From: a bacterium
Lineage (GTDB): Bacteria > Zixibacteria > MSB-5A5 > CAIYYT01
Reading direction: 5' to 3'
DNA length: 64,000 bases
Assembly: GCA_016708315.1 (NCBI GenBank)
Contig: JADJGC010000005.1
Coordinates: forward strand, 102,870-166,869
This document shows, piece after piece, positions 1 through 8,621 of this stretch. The notes beneath the pieces are model-generated. The model was given only the letters and a program-made list of their open reading frames with translations. It ran no database searches and was not told the origin of the DNA. The position numbers were made by a program, and so were the translations under genes. Position 1 is the first letter of the stretch; each line of letters starts with the position of its first letter.

Positions 1-95
1 AACGCCCTTTGTTACTCGATAATCTCAATGAACCCTCCTTGATTACTCTATGTACATTCAACACCGGCAATCGTTCCACAGCGAGAATACTTCCC

Positions 96-1235
96 CTACC
101 CATCACACGGCGCCGGTCCACCGCCAAAAATGTGACTGATTAGATACACCGCATCCGAAATCGTCACCATCCCACTTTCGTCGGCATCCCCAGACTCCAG
201 CGGCCAAGGCGGCGCTCCTCCGGCGAATACGTAACTGATCAAATAGACTGCGTCCGAGATATTGACAACATCACTCCCATCCGCATCGCCGCAGCGATAA
301 TATGCCTCAATGTGAATATACATCTGTGTCAGTGGTGTTTGCATCGACCAGGTGTCCACCATCATGTAAAACTCCCCTGCCGGAAGACTCACTCCCCTTA
401 CTCCGTACTCCTGCCCAAGACTGTCCGCCGCCTTGGCCAAACACTCCGAAGTCGGCGGGCAGGTAAGATTCAGCGCAAATCCGCTTCCCGCAACTCCTCC
501 CGGGTCAAGGCTGATATTCACCCGCAGGCTATCCGGTAGAGTGAATTTCAGGAGCAAGTCTTCACCGCTGTCATGCACTCCGAGGCATGTCTGATTGTAG
601 TTGTCCTCCGAACTGGTCGTACTCTCCGGTCCAATGGTGAGGGGAAGATCCTCCGGAGTCATTATGATGGACAGAGGCAAATTACAGTCGACTCCCCACG
701 GATCGGGAAAGAGACGAATAATCTGGAGATCAAATTCCGGGATGCAGTTCGGCGACGGCCAGGTATCAATCATGATGTAGTAGGTGCCGACATCCAAAAA
801 GACATAGTTTATGTATTGTGGTTGCCCGCCGCTGCTTGTACTTAAAGCCAAACAGTCGTTATCCGGCGGGCAGCTATTGTCGATGGCAAAACCAGCCCAC
901 CCGGTCCCCTTCGTGTCGAGCCGCTAGTACGCATGCATCGCCTGTTGCACTTCAAGCTGAATGATGTAATCCTCGCCGCCATCGTAAGAGCCAAGACAGG
1001 TCGCGTTATAATCATTGCCGTGCAGACACGTCGACAACCCAGTCAAAGTCATCTGATCAAGCCACAGTGGAAACACGACATAGTGCGGTATATCGCAGTT
1101 CAGTCCCTCCATGGTCGGAATAGTCGTATCACGAACAACCAGATCCTCTCCTTGCAAAGCGACAACGGACAGAATAATCAACGTACCTGTTACCAGCGCT
1201 ATTGCCTTGAAATTCCACACATGCGGGAAGCTCAT
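96..1235 (-). pseudogene. Secreted PPC-like/dockerin protein interrupted by in-frame TAG
   Basis: A secreted protein with a signal peptide (hydrophobic run ALVTGTLIILSVVAL), two similar modules of about 120 residues that each carry a CLGxxDxGED motif and resemble pre-peptidase C-terminal (PPC) domains, and a C-terminal dockerin-like pair of NISDAVYLIS segments. The start at 1235 follows GGAGG eight bases upstream. A TAG at 924-926 interrupts the frame in module 1. The frame stays open on both sides, and module 1 aligns with module 2 without a gap across the stop, so this is a point nonsense change rather than an indel. Downstream of the stop no strong ribosome site was seen. It may be a pseudogene, a sequence error or a read-through site. 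Its function is unknown; in related bacteria such proteins are exported and may attach to the surface. Confidence 0.7.
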
Positions 1236-1371
1236 TGCCCTACCCTCCACTTGAGGACCGAAATGCAATATCTAATCGATTCGCAGCTGTCGGATTGTTA
1301 CGGTAGTAACATATACTGATTGCTCCCCATTGTCAAGCGGGCTCCTTTTTTGTCGATGAATGTCGTTCCCC

Positions 1372-1408
1372 TCAAGGGGGTGTCGCTGAAGTCGGGCAGA
1401 CGGGGCTT
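1372..1408. repeat. Partial copy of the CCCCTC/GACGGGG intergenic repeat family
   Basis: This stretch resembles the intergenic family seen at 5461-5540, 55587-55668 and 55831-55910: a CCCCTCAAGGGG core followed by a GACGGGG tail. Only part of the unit is present, in the gap between the dockerin protein and butyrate kinase. Confidence 0.4.
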
Positions 1409-1441
1409 GCGTGAGCTTCAAGTCCTGGCGCGGTCCTGTGG

Positions 1442-1459
1442 GTTCGACTTGAGTCGAAC
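1442..1459. repeat. GTTCGACTTNAGTCGAAC palindromic repeat, copy 1
   Basis: An 18-base inverted repeat (GTTCGACTTGAGTCGAAC) preceded by TGTGG. Near-identical copies lie at 46080-46097 and 58598-58615, all intergenic. It sits just beyond the 3' end of butyrate kinase. Confidence 0.7.
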
Positions 1460-1497
1460 AATCCCGCATTACTGCGCGGCAGTCGTCAACCCTGCCG

Positions 1498-2697
1498 CTA
1501 ATACTCCTTCAACTTCTCCATCCCGCTCAAATATCTCATCCCCGCCGCCGCCAGCGCTTCCATCTCAAACTCGCCGCCAACGACAATGACCTTGCCGAGG
1601 AATCCGATATACTTGCTGATCTCATCAACCAATCTCTGCGATTTCGCCATCCCGCCCGTGAGCACAATCGCTTCATACTTGCCGCGCAGCACCACCGCCG
1701 CCTGCCCGATCTCCTTGGCAATCTGATACGCCATCGCATTGAAATACAACAGCGCCTTCTCGTCGCCGGCGCGGATCATGCGTTCGCATTCGCGCAAATC
1801 CGCCGCACCGATATATGCCACCAAGCCCGATTTGCGCGACAGCTTGTCGATCATCTCTTTTTCCGTGAACTTGCCCGAGAAGCACAACTTCACCAGCGGT
1901 CCTACCGGAAGCGCCCCCGCGCGATCGGGCGAGAACGGCCCCATCCCCAGAAGCGCATCATTGACATCCACCACGCGGCCACCCTCAAGCGCCGCTACCG
2001 ACACACCGCCGCCCATGTGCGCGCAGACGTAGTTGACCTCTTCGAGCTTCTTGCCGATCTTCGCGGCCTCCCGGCGGCAGACTTCCTTGATATTCAACGC
2101 ATGCACTCGGCACTTGCGTTCGATCTCGGGAATGCCGGACACTCTCGCGATGTCGGTAAAATTATCAACCGTGATCGGATCGGAAATGAAGCACGGCACA
2201 CCGAGCTTCTGCCCGAAGTGATGCGCGATAATCGCCCCCAAATTCGAGGCGTGATTCGAATACTTCATCGTCCGCAAGTCAGACAACATCTGCTCACTGA
2301 TCGCATACGACCCGCCCGCAAGCGGTTTGACCGGCGCGCCGCGACCGACAACCGCTTTGATTTGCGACATGTCAATCTTCGTCGACTCCAGCCATTCGTT
2401 GATCGCCGTTAATCGAAATTCCAGCGAGTCGGCGACATTGTCGAATTGCGCGAGATCGTGGGCATCGTGCCGGATGCCTTCTTCCGCGACTTTGTTGTCC
2501 CTGTCCGCCGCGGCGGACCCGTCGAACACCGCAACTTTCGTCGATGTCGACCCGGGATTGATGATAAGAAGGTAGGTTGGATTACGCGAAGTTGCGCCCT
2601 TGAGGGGCCGAGTCGGGAGACGGGGTGGGGAGTTCAGAATTACCTCACTTGCGGCGTTCTCAACATCCTCACGTCTAGTTAGCCACTCTATGTCCAT
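1498..2697 (-). CDS. buk: Butyrate kinase (acetokinase family)
   Basis: Predicted to interconvert butyryl phosphate (or a branched acyl phosphate) plus ADP with butyrate plus ATP in the cytoplasm. The acetokinase-family phosphate motif INPGSTSTKVAVFDG opens the conserved part at about residue 46, and further family motifs follow (AHMGGGVSVAA, VLTGGMA). The conserved part is about 355 residues, the usual length for butyrate kinase. The first 40 or so residues have no counterpart in the family and include repeat-like sequence (2590-2635). ATG at 2697 has GGAG at good spacing, and no ATG, GTG or TTG lies between the repeat and INPGS, so the long start is retained. It lies 157 bases after iorB in the same direction, which suggests ATP recovery from acyl-CoA made by the oxidoreductase; no phosphotransbutyrylase is visible here. 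Confidence 0.85.
   Translation of the reverse strand: MDIEWLTRREDVENAASEVILNSPPRLPTRPLKGATSRNPTYLLIINPGSTSTKVAVFDGSAAADRDNKVAEEGIRHDAHDLAQFDNVADSLEFRLTAINEWLESTKIDMSQIKAVVGRGAPVKPLAGGSYAISEQMLSDLRTMKYSNHASNLGAIIAHHFGQKLGVPCFISDPITVDNFTDIARVSGIPEIERKCRVHALNIKEVCRREAAKIGKKLEEVNYVCAHMGGGVSVAALEGGRVVDVNDALLGMGPFSPDRAGALPVGPLVKLCFSGKFTEKEMIDKLSRKSGLVAYIGAADLRECERMIRAGDEKALLYFNAMAYQIAKEIGQAAVVLRGKYEAIVLTGGMAKSQRLVDEISKYIGFLGKVIVVGGEFEMEALAAAGMRYLSGMEKLKEY
2590..2635. repeat. Intergenic-type repeat inside the 5' end of buk
   Basis: A CCCTTGAGGGG core and GAGACGGGGTG tail like the family at 5461-5540 and 55587-55910. Here it lies inside the open reading frame of butyrate kinase and encodes about 15 residues between the start codon and the first conserved motif. 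Confidence 0.45.
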
Positions 2698-2854
2698 GAA
2701 CAGCTCCCGTTAAATCAGGGGCGAATAGCGCCTGAACAGAGTGGCAATGATTCTAACCATCCCACGCATCGCCGCAGAAATATTGCGGTGAAGAGTCCGA
2801 AGATCCACAATACCGTCCGTTCGGGAGCTTGCCTGATGAGACTTAAGAAACTCC

Positions 2855-3472
2855 TCAATTCCGTCTTGGGGGCGGACTCCCACCGCCCCAAATGAATTCC
2901 CGCCCCCTCGCAAACGCCTGCAAATTCACCGCGACAAACTTCTCCTTCACCAGCGACTTGATCACATCCACCCACAGCTTCTCTTCAAACGGAAGCAGAT
3001 TCGCCAGTACGCCGATCAAAATCGTATTCACCAATCGCGGGTTGCCCAGTTCGCCCGCAATCTTGTCGGCTTCGACATCGATCACGTTATGCGCCTTGTT
3101 CTTCAAATCGGCAATCGCGTCCTCGGGATAGTGGAACTCCTTCGAAGAGGTCACAATCGCCGGCACCAAAGTCGTGTGCGACACAACCACCGTCCCCGTC
3201 TTCTTCATCCACCCGACAAAACGCAGCGCTTCGGCTTTTTCAAACCCCATCAAGAAATCAACTTCGCCCTGCTGTATCGTCGGCGAATAAACTTTCTTGC
3301 CGATCCGCACATGCGAGGTCACCACGCCGCCGCGTTGCGACATGCCGTGAATCTCCGACTTCTTGACATCCATCCCGGCGTTCATCGCCACCTGCGAGAT
3401 GATCTCGCTCGCCAGAAGCACGCCCTGCCCGCCGACACCGACAATGAGAATATTGTAAAACTGTTCAGACAT
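2855..3472 (-). CDS. iorB: Indolepyruvate:ferredoxin oxidoreductase, beta (gamma-type) subunit
   Basis: Subunit of the enzyme that oxidatively decarboxylates aryl-pyruvates (from Trp, Phe, Tyr transamination) to aryl-acetyl-CoA, reducing ferredoxin. The N-terminus has the GVGGQGVLLASEI motif, followed by SEIHGMSQRGG, both typical of the 2-oxoacid oxidoreductase gamma fold. The start is set at MSEQFYN because an upstream in-frame ATG would run back into iorA. The gene begins 11 bases after the iorA stop, so the two are co-transcribed. The last dozen residues are Gly/Pro-rich and run into non-conserved sequence. Confidence 0.9.
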   Translation of the reverse strand: MSEQFYNILIVGVGGQGVLLASEIISQVAMNAGMDVKKSEIHGMSQRGGVVTSHVRIGKKVYSPTIQQGEVDFLMGFEKAEALRFVGWMKKTGTVVVSHTTLVPAIVTSSKEFHYPEDAIADLKNKAHNVIDVEADKIAGELGNPRLVNTILIGVLANLLPFEEKLWVDVIKSLVKEKFVAVNLQAFARGREFIWGGGSPPPRRN

Positions 3473-3483
3473 TTCGTAACTCC

Positions 3484-5262
3484 TCACGCTTTCGCAAACT
3501 GGCTTTTGAGCAATATCGCCTCGGTCGGACAAATCTGCGCACACAACGTGCAGCCCGTACAGAGTGTCTCATCGATAATCGCTTTCGCATGCCCCCGCTC
3601 GTTGGTTTCGGTCGATGCCGCAATTGCCGGACATGAAATCCGGAAACACGCCGAACAGCCGTTGCACAATTCCAGATCGATCTGATACGGCTCGTCCATG
3701 ATCCGTTTCGGCATCAGCACGCACGGACGACTTGTCAATATCACCGACGGTCCCGGCGTTGCCATCTGGCGTTTCACGCAAGAGAGCGTCGCATCAAAAT
3801 CGTAGGCGTCAACTTCCTCGAAATTCTTCACGCCGAGCGCTCTCACCAATTCCTGAATATCAGTCCGCCCGACCGGCTCGCCCATCAGCGTCTTGCCGGT
3901 GCCCGGATGTTCCTGCCCGCCCGTCATCGCCGTCGCGCGATTATCGAGAATGATCACAGTCACGTTCGATTGATTGTAGACCGCATCCAGCAATCCCGTA
4001 ATCCCCGAATGGAAAAACGTCGAATCGCCGATCACCGCCACTGTTCCCGTCGCCGAGCCCTGCACTTTCTCCATACCAATCGCATTCCCGATCGAAGCCC
4101 CCATGCAGATACAAGTATCCAGCGCATTCAGCGGCTTGAGTACCCCCAAGGTATAACAACCGATATCGCCGGTCACAGCAACACCGAGTTTTTTCAGCGC
4201 CATAAATGCCCCGCGATGCGGACACCCCGGGCACAAAACCGGCGGACGCGGGAACAAATCTTCCTGCGTAATCTCCGGCACGACAACCTTGTCAATCAGT
4301 CCTGCTTCCTTGAGACCCTTTGCCACTCGCGAGGGCGACAGCTCGCCCAGCGCGCCGAAGTACTTCTTCCCCTCAACTTTGACTCCGGCGGCTTTGATCT
4401 GATCTTCATACACCGGTTCAAGTTCTTCGACGACGAGCGTGATATCATGCGCCGCCACAAACTGGCGGATACCTTCAAGCGGAAGCGGATAGCCGAACCC
4501 AATCTTGTAGTAGTCAAACTGCGGAGCAACTTCCTTGGCATATTGGTAGGCAACTCCGCCGGAGATAATCCCGACCTTGGAGCCGTTGGATTCGATGTAG
4601 TTAAATGGTGTTTGCTCGGAATACTTGGCGAGATCGATCAGCCTCTGCGCAACCACGACGTGACGAACCTTCGCATTCGAGGGAATCATCACATACTTTT
4701 CCGGATTCTTGACGAACTTTCGTTCCTGCGGTTGCAATGGCTCGATCACTTCGACAATCCCCATCGTATGCGAAATGCGCGTCGTCATCCTCAGCATCAC
4801 CGGCGTATCAAAGCGCTCCGAAATCTCGTACGCCGCCACCAGCATATCCTTCGACTCTTGCGAATCCGCCGGTTCCAGAAACGGGATATTCGCAAAGCGC
4901 GCGAAAATCCGGTTGTCCTGCTCATTCTGCGAAGAGTGCATCTCCGGGTCGTCCGCCGATACGAACACAAACCCGCCGTTGACACCGGTATATGCGAATG
5001 TCATCAGCGGATCAGCCGCGACATTCAGCCCGACATGCTTCATCGTCACCAGCGTCCGCGCTCCACCAATCGAAGCCCCGATTCCCACCTCGAAAGCCAC
5101 CTTCTCATTCGGCGACCATTGCGAATACACCGAGCGGTGCCGTTCGGCCATGGTCTCGAGAATCTCCGTCGAGGGCGTCCCCGGATACCCGACCGCCATC
5201 TTGACCCCGGCCTCATAAGCTCCCCGAGCGACTGCTTCGTTGCCCGACAAAAGTTGTTTCAT
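3484..5262 (-). CDS. iorA: Indolepyruvate:ferredoxin oxidoreductase, alpha subunit
   Basis: Catalytic subunit with thiamine diphosphate and Fe-S centres, partner of iorB. It opens with KQLLSGNEAVARGAYEAGV and YPGTPSTEI (pyrimidine-binding domain). The middle has CPGCPHRGAFMALKKLG and GDIGCYTLGV, and the ThDP-binding region includes GDSTFFHSG. The last 60 residues carry two ferredoxin-type 4Fe-4S motifs (CNGCSACFRISCP and CTGCTLCAQICP). Length 592 matches the family (about 580-620). It indicates anaerobic amino-acid catabolism; reduced ferredoxin is the other product. The order iorA-iorB-buk on one strand suggests that acyl-CoA energy is conserved through an acyl phosphate. Confidence 0.95.
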   Translation of the reverse strand: MKQLLSGNEAVARGAYEAGVKMAVGYPGTPSTEILETMAERHRSVYSQWSPNEKVAFEVGIGASIGGARTLVTMKHVGLNVAADPLMTFAYTGVNGGFVFVSADDPEMHSSQNEQDNRIFARFANIPFLEPADSQESKDMLVAAYEISERFDTPVMLRMTTRISHTMGIVEVIEPLQPQERKFVKNPEKYVMIPSNAKVRHVVVAQRLIDLAKYSEQTPFNYIESNGSKVGIISGGVAYQYAKEVAPQFDYYKIGFGYPLPLEGIRQFVAAHDITLVVEELEPVYEDQIKAAGVKVEGKKYFGALGELSPSRVAKGLKEAGLIDKVVVPEITQEDLFPRPPVLCPGCPHRGAFMALKKLGVAVTGDIGCYTLGVLKPLNALDTCICMGASIGNAIGMEKVQGSATGTVAVIGDSTFFHSGITGLLDAVYNQSNVTVIILDNRATAMTGGQEHPGTGKTLMGEPVGRTDIQELVRALGVKNFEEVDAYDFDATLSCVKRQMATPGPSVILTSRPCVLMPKRIMDEPYQIDLELCNGCSACFRISCPAIAASTETNERGHAKAIIDETLCTGCTLCAQICPTEAILLKSQFAKA

Positions 5263-5396
5263 CGTTATCTCGCTTTATGTAGAAAAGAACAAATCATCAT
5301 ACTAGCATCTTGTGACAGCATCGCGACCTGTCATCTCCCCTCGCCCGCTTGCGGCGAGATCAGGATGGTAGGAGCACCCCCACCACGTCATTCCCG

Positions 5397-5427
5397 CGAC
5401 CTGTCCCGCGCTTTGGCGAGAAAGCGG
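5397..5427. repeat. CCTGTCCCGC...GCGAGAAAGCGG repeat, copy 1
   Basis: The sequence around GACCTGTCCCGCGCTTTGGCG matches in pattern the copies at 43741-43798 and 55504-55560, where a CCCGC/GCGGG hairpin is followed by AACCCGAC. This copy has mismatches in the stem. Confidence 0.5.
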
Positions 5428-5460
5428 CTGCCGAAGGCGTCCAGCTTCGCCTGGCGACCA

Positions 5461-5540
5461 ACACACCCCGTCTTCGAGCCTCATCCGCCGCGGCGGATCG
5501 GCTCGAATCCACGAGACCGGCGTCCCTCAAGAGGGGGTCC
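5461..5540. repeat. CCCCTC/CCGCCGCGGCGG repeat, inverted copy
   Basis: Reads ACACACCCCGTC, then the palindrome CCGCCGCGGCGG, then CCCTCAAGAGGGG. It is the reverse orientation of the units at 55587-55668 and 55831-55910. Confidence 0.6.
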
Positions 5541-5724
5541 CACGTCCGACGAAGGAGGACGCGGCTGCAAATCCGAAACAACCCTATCCGGTATCCACAC
5601 CAGAATACTACATCCGATGTGAATCTTTTCACAAATTAAGAGAATAACAGGATGAGAGCAACCCTTTTTTGTGGTGTTTTTAGACGGTTTTCGACTGTGT
5701 AGAACCGCCCAATAACTTCGAAAT

Positions 5725-7404
5725 CTACCCCTTCACAATCTTCCGATACCGGTTCCGCCTATTCTCAAACGGCTTGCCGCCCAGCTCACGCTTGTGCCAA
5801 TCTTCATACTCGCGATAGTTGCCCTCAAACCACCGCACATTGCCCTCGCCTTCGAAGACGATCAAGTGCGTGCAGATACGATCAAGGAAAAACCGGTCGT
5901 GGCTGATTACCATCGCACAACCCTTGAAGTTCATAATCGCTTCTTCCAAGTTGCGCAGCATATTCACATCGAGATCGTTCGTCGGTTCGTCGAGTAGCAG
6001 CATATTCCCGCCCGCCTTGAGCACCTTTGCCAAATGCGCCCGATTGCGCTCACCGCCGGATAGCTCGTTCACCATCTTCTGCTGATCGGTGCCCTTAAAC
6101 CCAAATCGCGCGAGATACTGCCGGATTGGGACTTCCAGCTTGCCCAGCATCACATTGTCGAGGCCGTCGCCGATCTCTTCGATCAAACTCACATCCCCCT
6201 TAAACGAGTCGCGCTCCTGGTCAACATATGCCAGTTGCACCGTCGCTCCGACCGTGACCTCACCCGAGGTCGGCTTCTCCTGCCCGACAATCATCCGGAA
6301 CATCGTCGTTTTGCCGGTGCCGTTGGGCCCCACCAGACCGACAATCGCCGAACGCGGCACGATAAAATTCGCGCCCTTGAAAATCACCCGCTCGCCATAT
6401 TGCTTGGACACATTCTTGAACTCGATCACCGACTCGCCCAATTCCGGCCCCGGCGCAATCACGATATTCGCCCCGCCCTCTTTGGCGGCAGCCTCTTCGC
6501 GCGCGACCAACTGTTCATACTCGATGATGCGTGACCTGGTCAGTTCCTGCCGGTCGCGGTTCGACATCTTGATCCACGCCAGTTCGCGATTCAGCATCCG
6601 CGACCGCGGCGTCTCTTTCTTCTCATCACCGGTAATCTTCGAAAGCTTCTGCTCCAGCCATGACGTGTAATTCCCCGAATACGGGATTCCGTACCCGCCC
6701 TCAAGTTCCAGTATCCACTTGGTGATATTATCGAGGAAATACCGGTCGTGCGTCACGATGATCACCGTCCCGGGATAATCCTTAAGTTGTTCTTCCAGCC
6801 AGTCAACTGTTTCGGCATCGAGATGGTTCGTCGGTTCGTCCAATAACAGCAGATCCGGCCGCTCCAATAGCGCTTTGCACAGCGCCACCCGCCGCTTCTC
6901 ACCGCCCGACAGCGTATCAACAATGCGGTCATCATCCGGAAGACACAACGCATCCGCCGCTTGACGAATCGCGACATCGAGATTCCAGGCGTCGGCGGCA
7001 TCAAGCTGTTCCTGCAATTCCCCCAGACGATCCATTAGCTTCTGCATCTTGTCGTCCGGCATCTCATCGCCCATCTTCGCTGTGATCTCGTTATATTCGT
7101 TCATCATCGTCGTAACCTTGCCGAACGCCTGCTCGACGACGGTGCGAACCGTAGCTTTTTCATCCAACAGCGGTTCTTGCATCACGATTCCGGAACGGAA
7201 ATTGCCGATCAACTTCGCCGTCCCCTGATAGGCATCATCCAGACCCGCCATAATTTTGAGTACCGTCGATTTGCCCGAGCCGTTTTCGCCCACGATTCCG
7301 ATTTTAGCACCGGGAAAGAAGCTCAGATTGACGTTCCGCAAAACCTGCTTCTGTCCGTAGAACTTGTTCAACCCCAACATTGTAAAGATATATTGTTCAG
7401 CCAT
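5725..7404 (-). CDS. ettA: Energy-dependent translational throttle protein EttA (ABC-F)
   Basis: A soluble ABC-F ATPase that binds the ribosomal E site and gates translation by ATP/ADP ratio. It has two ABC domains: Walker A GENGSGKST near residue 40 and GPNGTGKTT near 355, signatures LSGGEKRR and LSGGERNR, and Walker B LLLDEPTNHLD and LLLDEPTNDLD. There are no transmembrane segments. Length 559 is close to E. coli EttA (555), and the short arm and linker are typical of EttA rather than Uup. It is transcribed alone, about 460 bases upstream of iorA. Confidence 0.93.
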   Translation of the reverse strand: MAEQYIFTMLGLNKFYGQKQVLRNVNLSFFPGAKIGIVGENGSGKSTVLKIMAGLDDAYQGTAKLIGNFRSGIVMQEPLLDEKATVRTVVEQAFGKVTTMMNEYNEITAKMGDEMPDDKMQKLMDRLGELQEQLDAADAWNLDVAIRQAADALCLPDDDRIVDTLSGGEKRRVALCKALLERPDLLLLDEPTNHLDAETVDWLEEQLKDYPGTVIIVTHDRYFLDNITKWILELEGGYGIPYSGNYTSWLEQKLSKITGDEKKETPRSRMLNRELAWIKMSNRDRQELTRSRIIEYEQLVAREEAAAKEGGANIVIAPGPELGESVIEFKNVSKQYGERVIFKGANFIVPRSAIVGLVGPNGTGKTTMFRMIVGQEKPTSGEVTVGATVQLAYVDQERDSFKGDVSLIEEIGDGLDNVMLGKLEVPIRQYLARFGFKGTDQQKMVNELSGGERNRAHLAKVLKAGGNMLLLDEPTNDLDVNMLRNLEEAIMNFKGCAMVISHDRFFLDRICTHLIVFEGEGNVRWFEGNYREYEDWHKRELGGKPFENRRNRYRKIVKG

Positions 7405-7714
7405 TCCTTGTTACTTTCGTGATTAAATCCATTACCCACCGGAAAACCTGCTGTCTCCAGCCGGACACCCGGAATTTGAGAAGTCAAATGAATCGAATTA
7501 AGTCGCTGAAGTCAAGCGGATTGCGTCCACGGCGCTGCTTGTCGGCAGCCATACTTTACATCATGCAGCCCCGATTTAGATTAAATCGTTCCATTTAGTC
7601 AATTTTCTTTGCGCCTTCGTGTACGAATCAGAGTTTGCCTGACTCTGTAGTCTGACATTAAATGTCGAAGCTGCCGGACGTACCCAAGTATTTGGACAAT
7701 CTCAGGAGGGAAAT
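7405..7714. other. 310-base divergent intergenic region
   Basis: Separates ettA (minus) from the lipoprotein at 7715 (plus), so it must hold promoters in both directions. A small inverted repeat (CAGAGT...ACTCTG) lies near 7629-7647. No gene and no convincing -35/-10 pair was identified. Confidence 0.4.
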
Positions 7715-8218
7715 GTGAGATCATCAATGAAAAGAGTAGTACTGTCGTTGTTCGTCGGCGGCGTTCTTCAGTTGGCTTTTGCCGGCTGTTCAAGCCAATC
7801 GCCGATGGATCCTGCCTCAAGCGAGCCCATCTCCAACGCGTTGATCACCAATCGACCGGCCGTCGTCACCACAGCAGACGTCAATACCGGAACTCAAGCG
7901 CATCAAGGTACCGTTGATGCACGTACTGCAACAGATTTCAGTGTACGGCCTGATCGTGACGAAGTCGAAATGGAATTGAGTTTCACCGGACTAATTGTCG
8001 GGTTTGATGTTGCAACTCAGACAATTCGTCTGATGGAAATGGAAGGCTCGTTCAAGACCTGGATCGGCCACGTAACAGAAAACACGGAAATGATCGGTTT
8101 GGACGGTGAAACTGTCCAGTTATCCGACTTTGGCGTCTGCAGCCAGGCGATTACTCGCGGCGAACAGATCGATGAAGACGAATTTACGATTAACTACTTG
8201 AAAATGAAGAACTTCTAA
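7715..8218 (+). CDS. Lipoprotein of unknown function, possible DUF5666-like domain
   Basis: The N-terminal signal ends in a lipobox (LAFAGC), so the mature protein is predicted to be lipid-anchored. GTG at 7715 is chosen because AGGAGG lies five bases upstream; the ATG at 7727 is too far away. The mature half (about residues 85-165) has a small beta-rich segment, FTGLIVGFDVATQTIRL and later TWIGHVTENTEMIG, which resembles DUF5666-type domains ('G.I..D...TI.L...V..T..'). That resemblance is by eye only. A terminator follows at 8287, so it is a single-gene transcript and not part of the transpeptidase block downstream. Confidence 0.75.
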   Translation: MRSSMKRVVLSLFVGGVLQLAFAGCSSQSPMDPASSEPISNALITNRPAVVTTADVNTGTQAHQGTVDARTATDFSVRPDRDEVEMELSFTGLIVGFDVATQTIRLMEMEGSFKTWIGHVTENTEMIGLDGETVQLSDFGVCSQAITRGEQIDEDEFTINYLKMKNF

Positions 8219-8286
8219 GAATTGGTGACACTCTGCTGACGGCGGCAAAATCATGAGCCGGCAGCGACGTTGGCAGTGATCCCCAT

Positions 8287-8320
8287 ACGGGTACAGGTAA
8301 TTCTGTGCCCGTTTTTGTTT
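8287..8320 (+). terminator. Rho-independent terminator after lipoprotein
   Basis: ACGGGTACAG pairs with CTGTGCCCGT (one mismatch) around a five-to-six-base loop and is followed by TTTTTGTTT. Confidence 0.75.
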
Positions 8321-8365
8321 ACAGACGTTTTTTATCGAATTTTCTTAACTTATATTAAAAACTTG

Positions 8366-8394
8366 TTGACATGCTTCATAACACTCCATTAATT
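8366..8394 (+). promoter_or_regulatory. Promoter candidate for envelope operon
   Basis: TTGACA at 8366-8371, a 17-base spacer and TTAATT at 8389-8394. It lies just after the terminator of the previous gene and about 230 bases before the next start codon, implying a long leader. Confidence 0.5.
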
Positions 8395-8479
8395 CGCCCC
8401 TTGTTTGATATGGGATTGTGAAAGGATGCGCAAGCGTTGCTAACTTGATTGCGCATTCGACCAGATCTGATTGACAGTT

Positions 8480-8585
8480 CCGGATTGAAAAATCCGGGGG
8501 AAATGAAAACAATAAGCTAACTGAAGAAAACAGCCTCGTCAGGATGGGTGCAAGCTAAGACAGCTTTCGCGTGTCCTTTTTTTTT
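8480..8585 (+). promoter_or_regulatory. Structured 5' leader with terminator-like hairpin (attenuator or riboswitch candidate)
   Basis: The leader carries a perfect seven-base-pair hairpin with a GAAA loop (CCGGATT gaaa AATCCGG, 8480-8497). Further on, GACAGC tttc GC-g-TGTC (8559-8575) is followed by nine T residues (8577-8585), an intrinsic terminator shape 36 bases before the start codon at 8622. AAGCT at 8552-8556 can pair with AGCTT at 8562-8566, which would break the terminator stem, so a switch is conceivable. I could not assign it to a known riboswitch class. A short independent RNA ending here is the alternative. Confidence 0.5.
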
Positions 8586-8621
8586 AACCCATAACGTCGA
8601 GGTAAGAAAGGAAGTACCACC

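Larger units (their letters stand above)
5263..5724. other. 462-base gap holding intergenic repeats
   Basis: Between iorA and ettA, both minus strand. It contains a copy of the CCTGTCCCGC repeat (5397-5427) and an inverted copy of the CCGCCGCGGCGG repeat (5461-5540). Open frames here are repeat-derived and have no ribosome site. No gene is supported. Confidence 0.6.

Noticed and set aside
3907..5622. 571-codon open frame opposite iorA
   Set aside because: It is the antisense shadow of iorA, with Arg/His-rich composition and no ribosome site.
8480..8585. Assignment of the leader to c-di-GMP-I or c-di-AMP (ydaO) riboswitches
   Set aside because: Some short pieces (GAAA-capped stem, GCTAA strings) recall these classes, but the conserved cores are not present in order.
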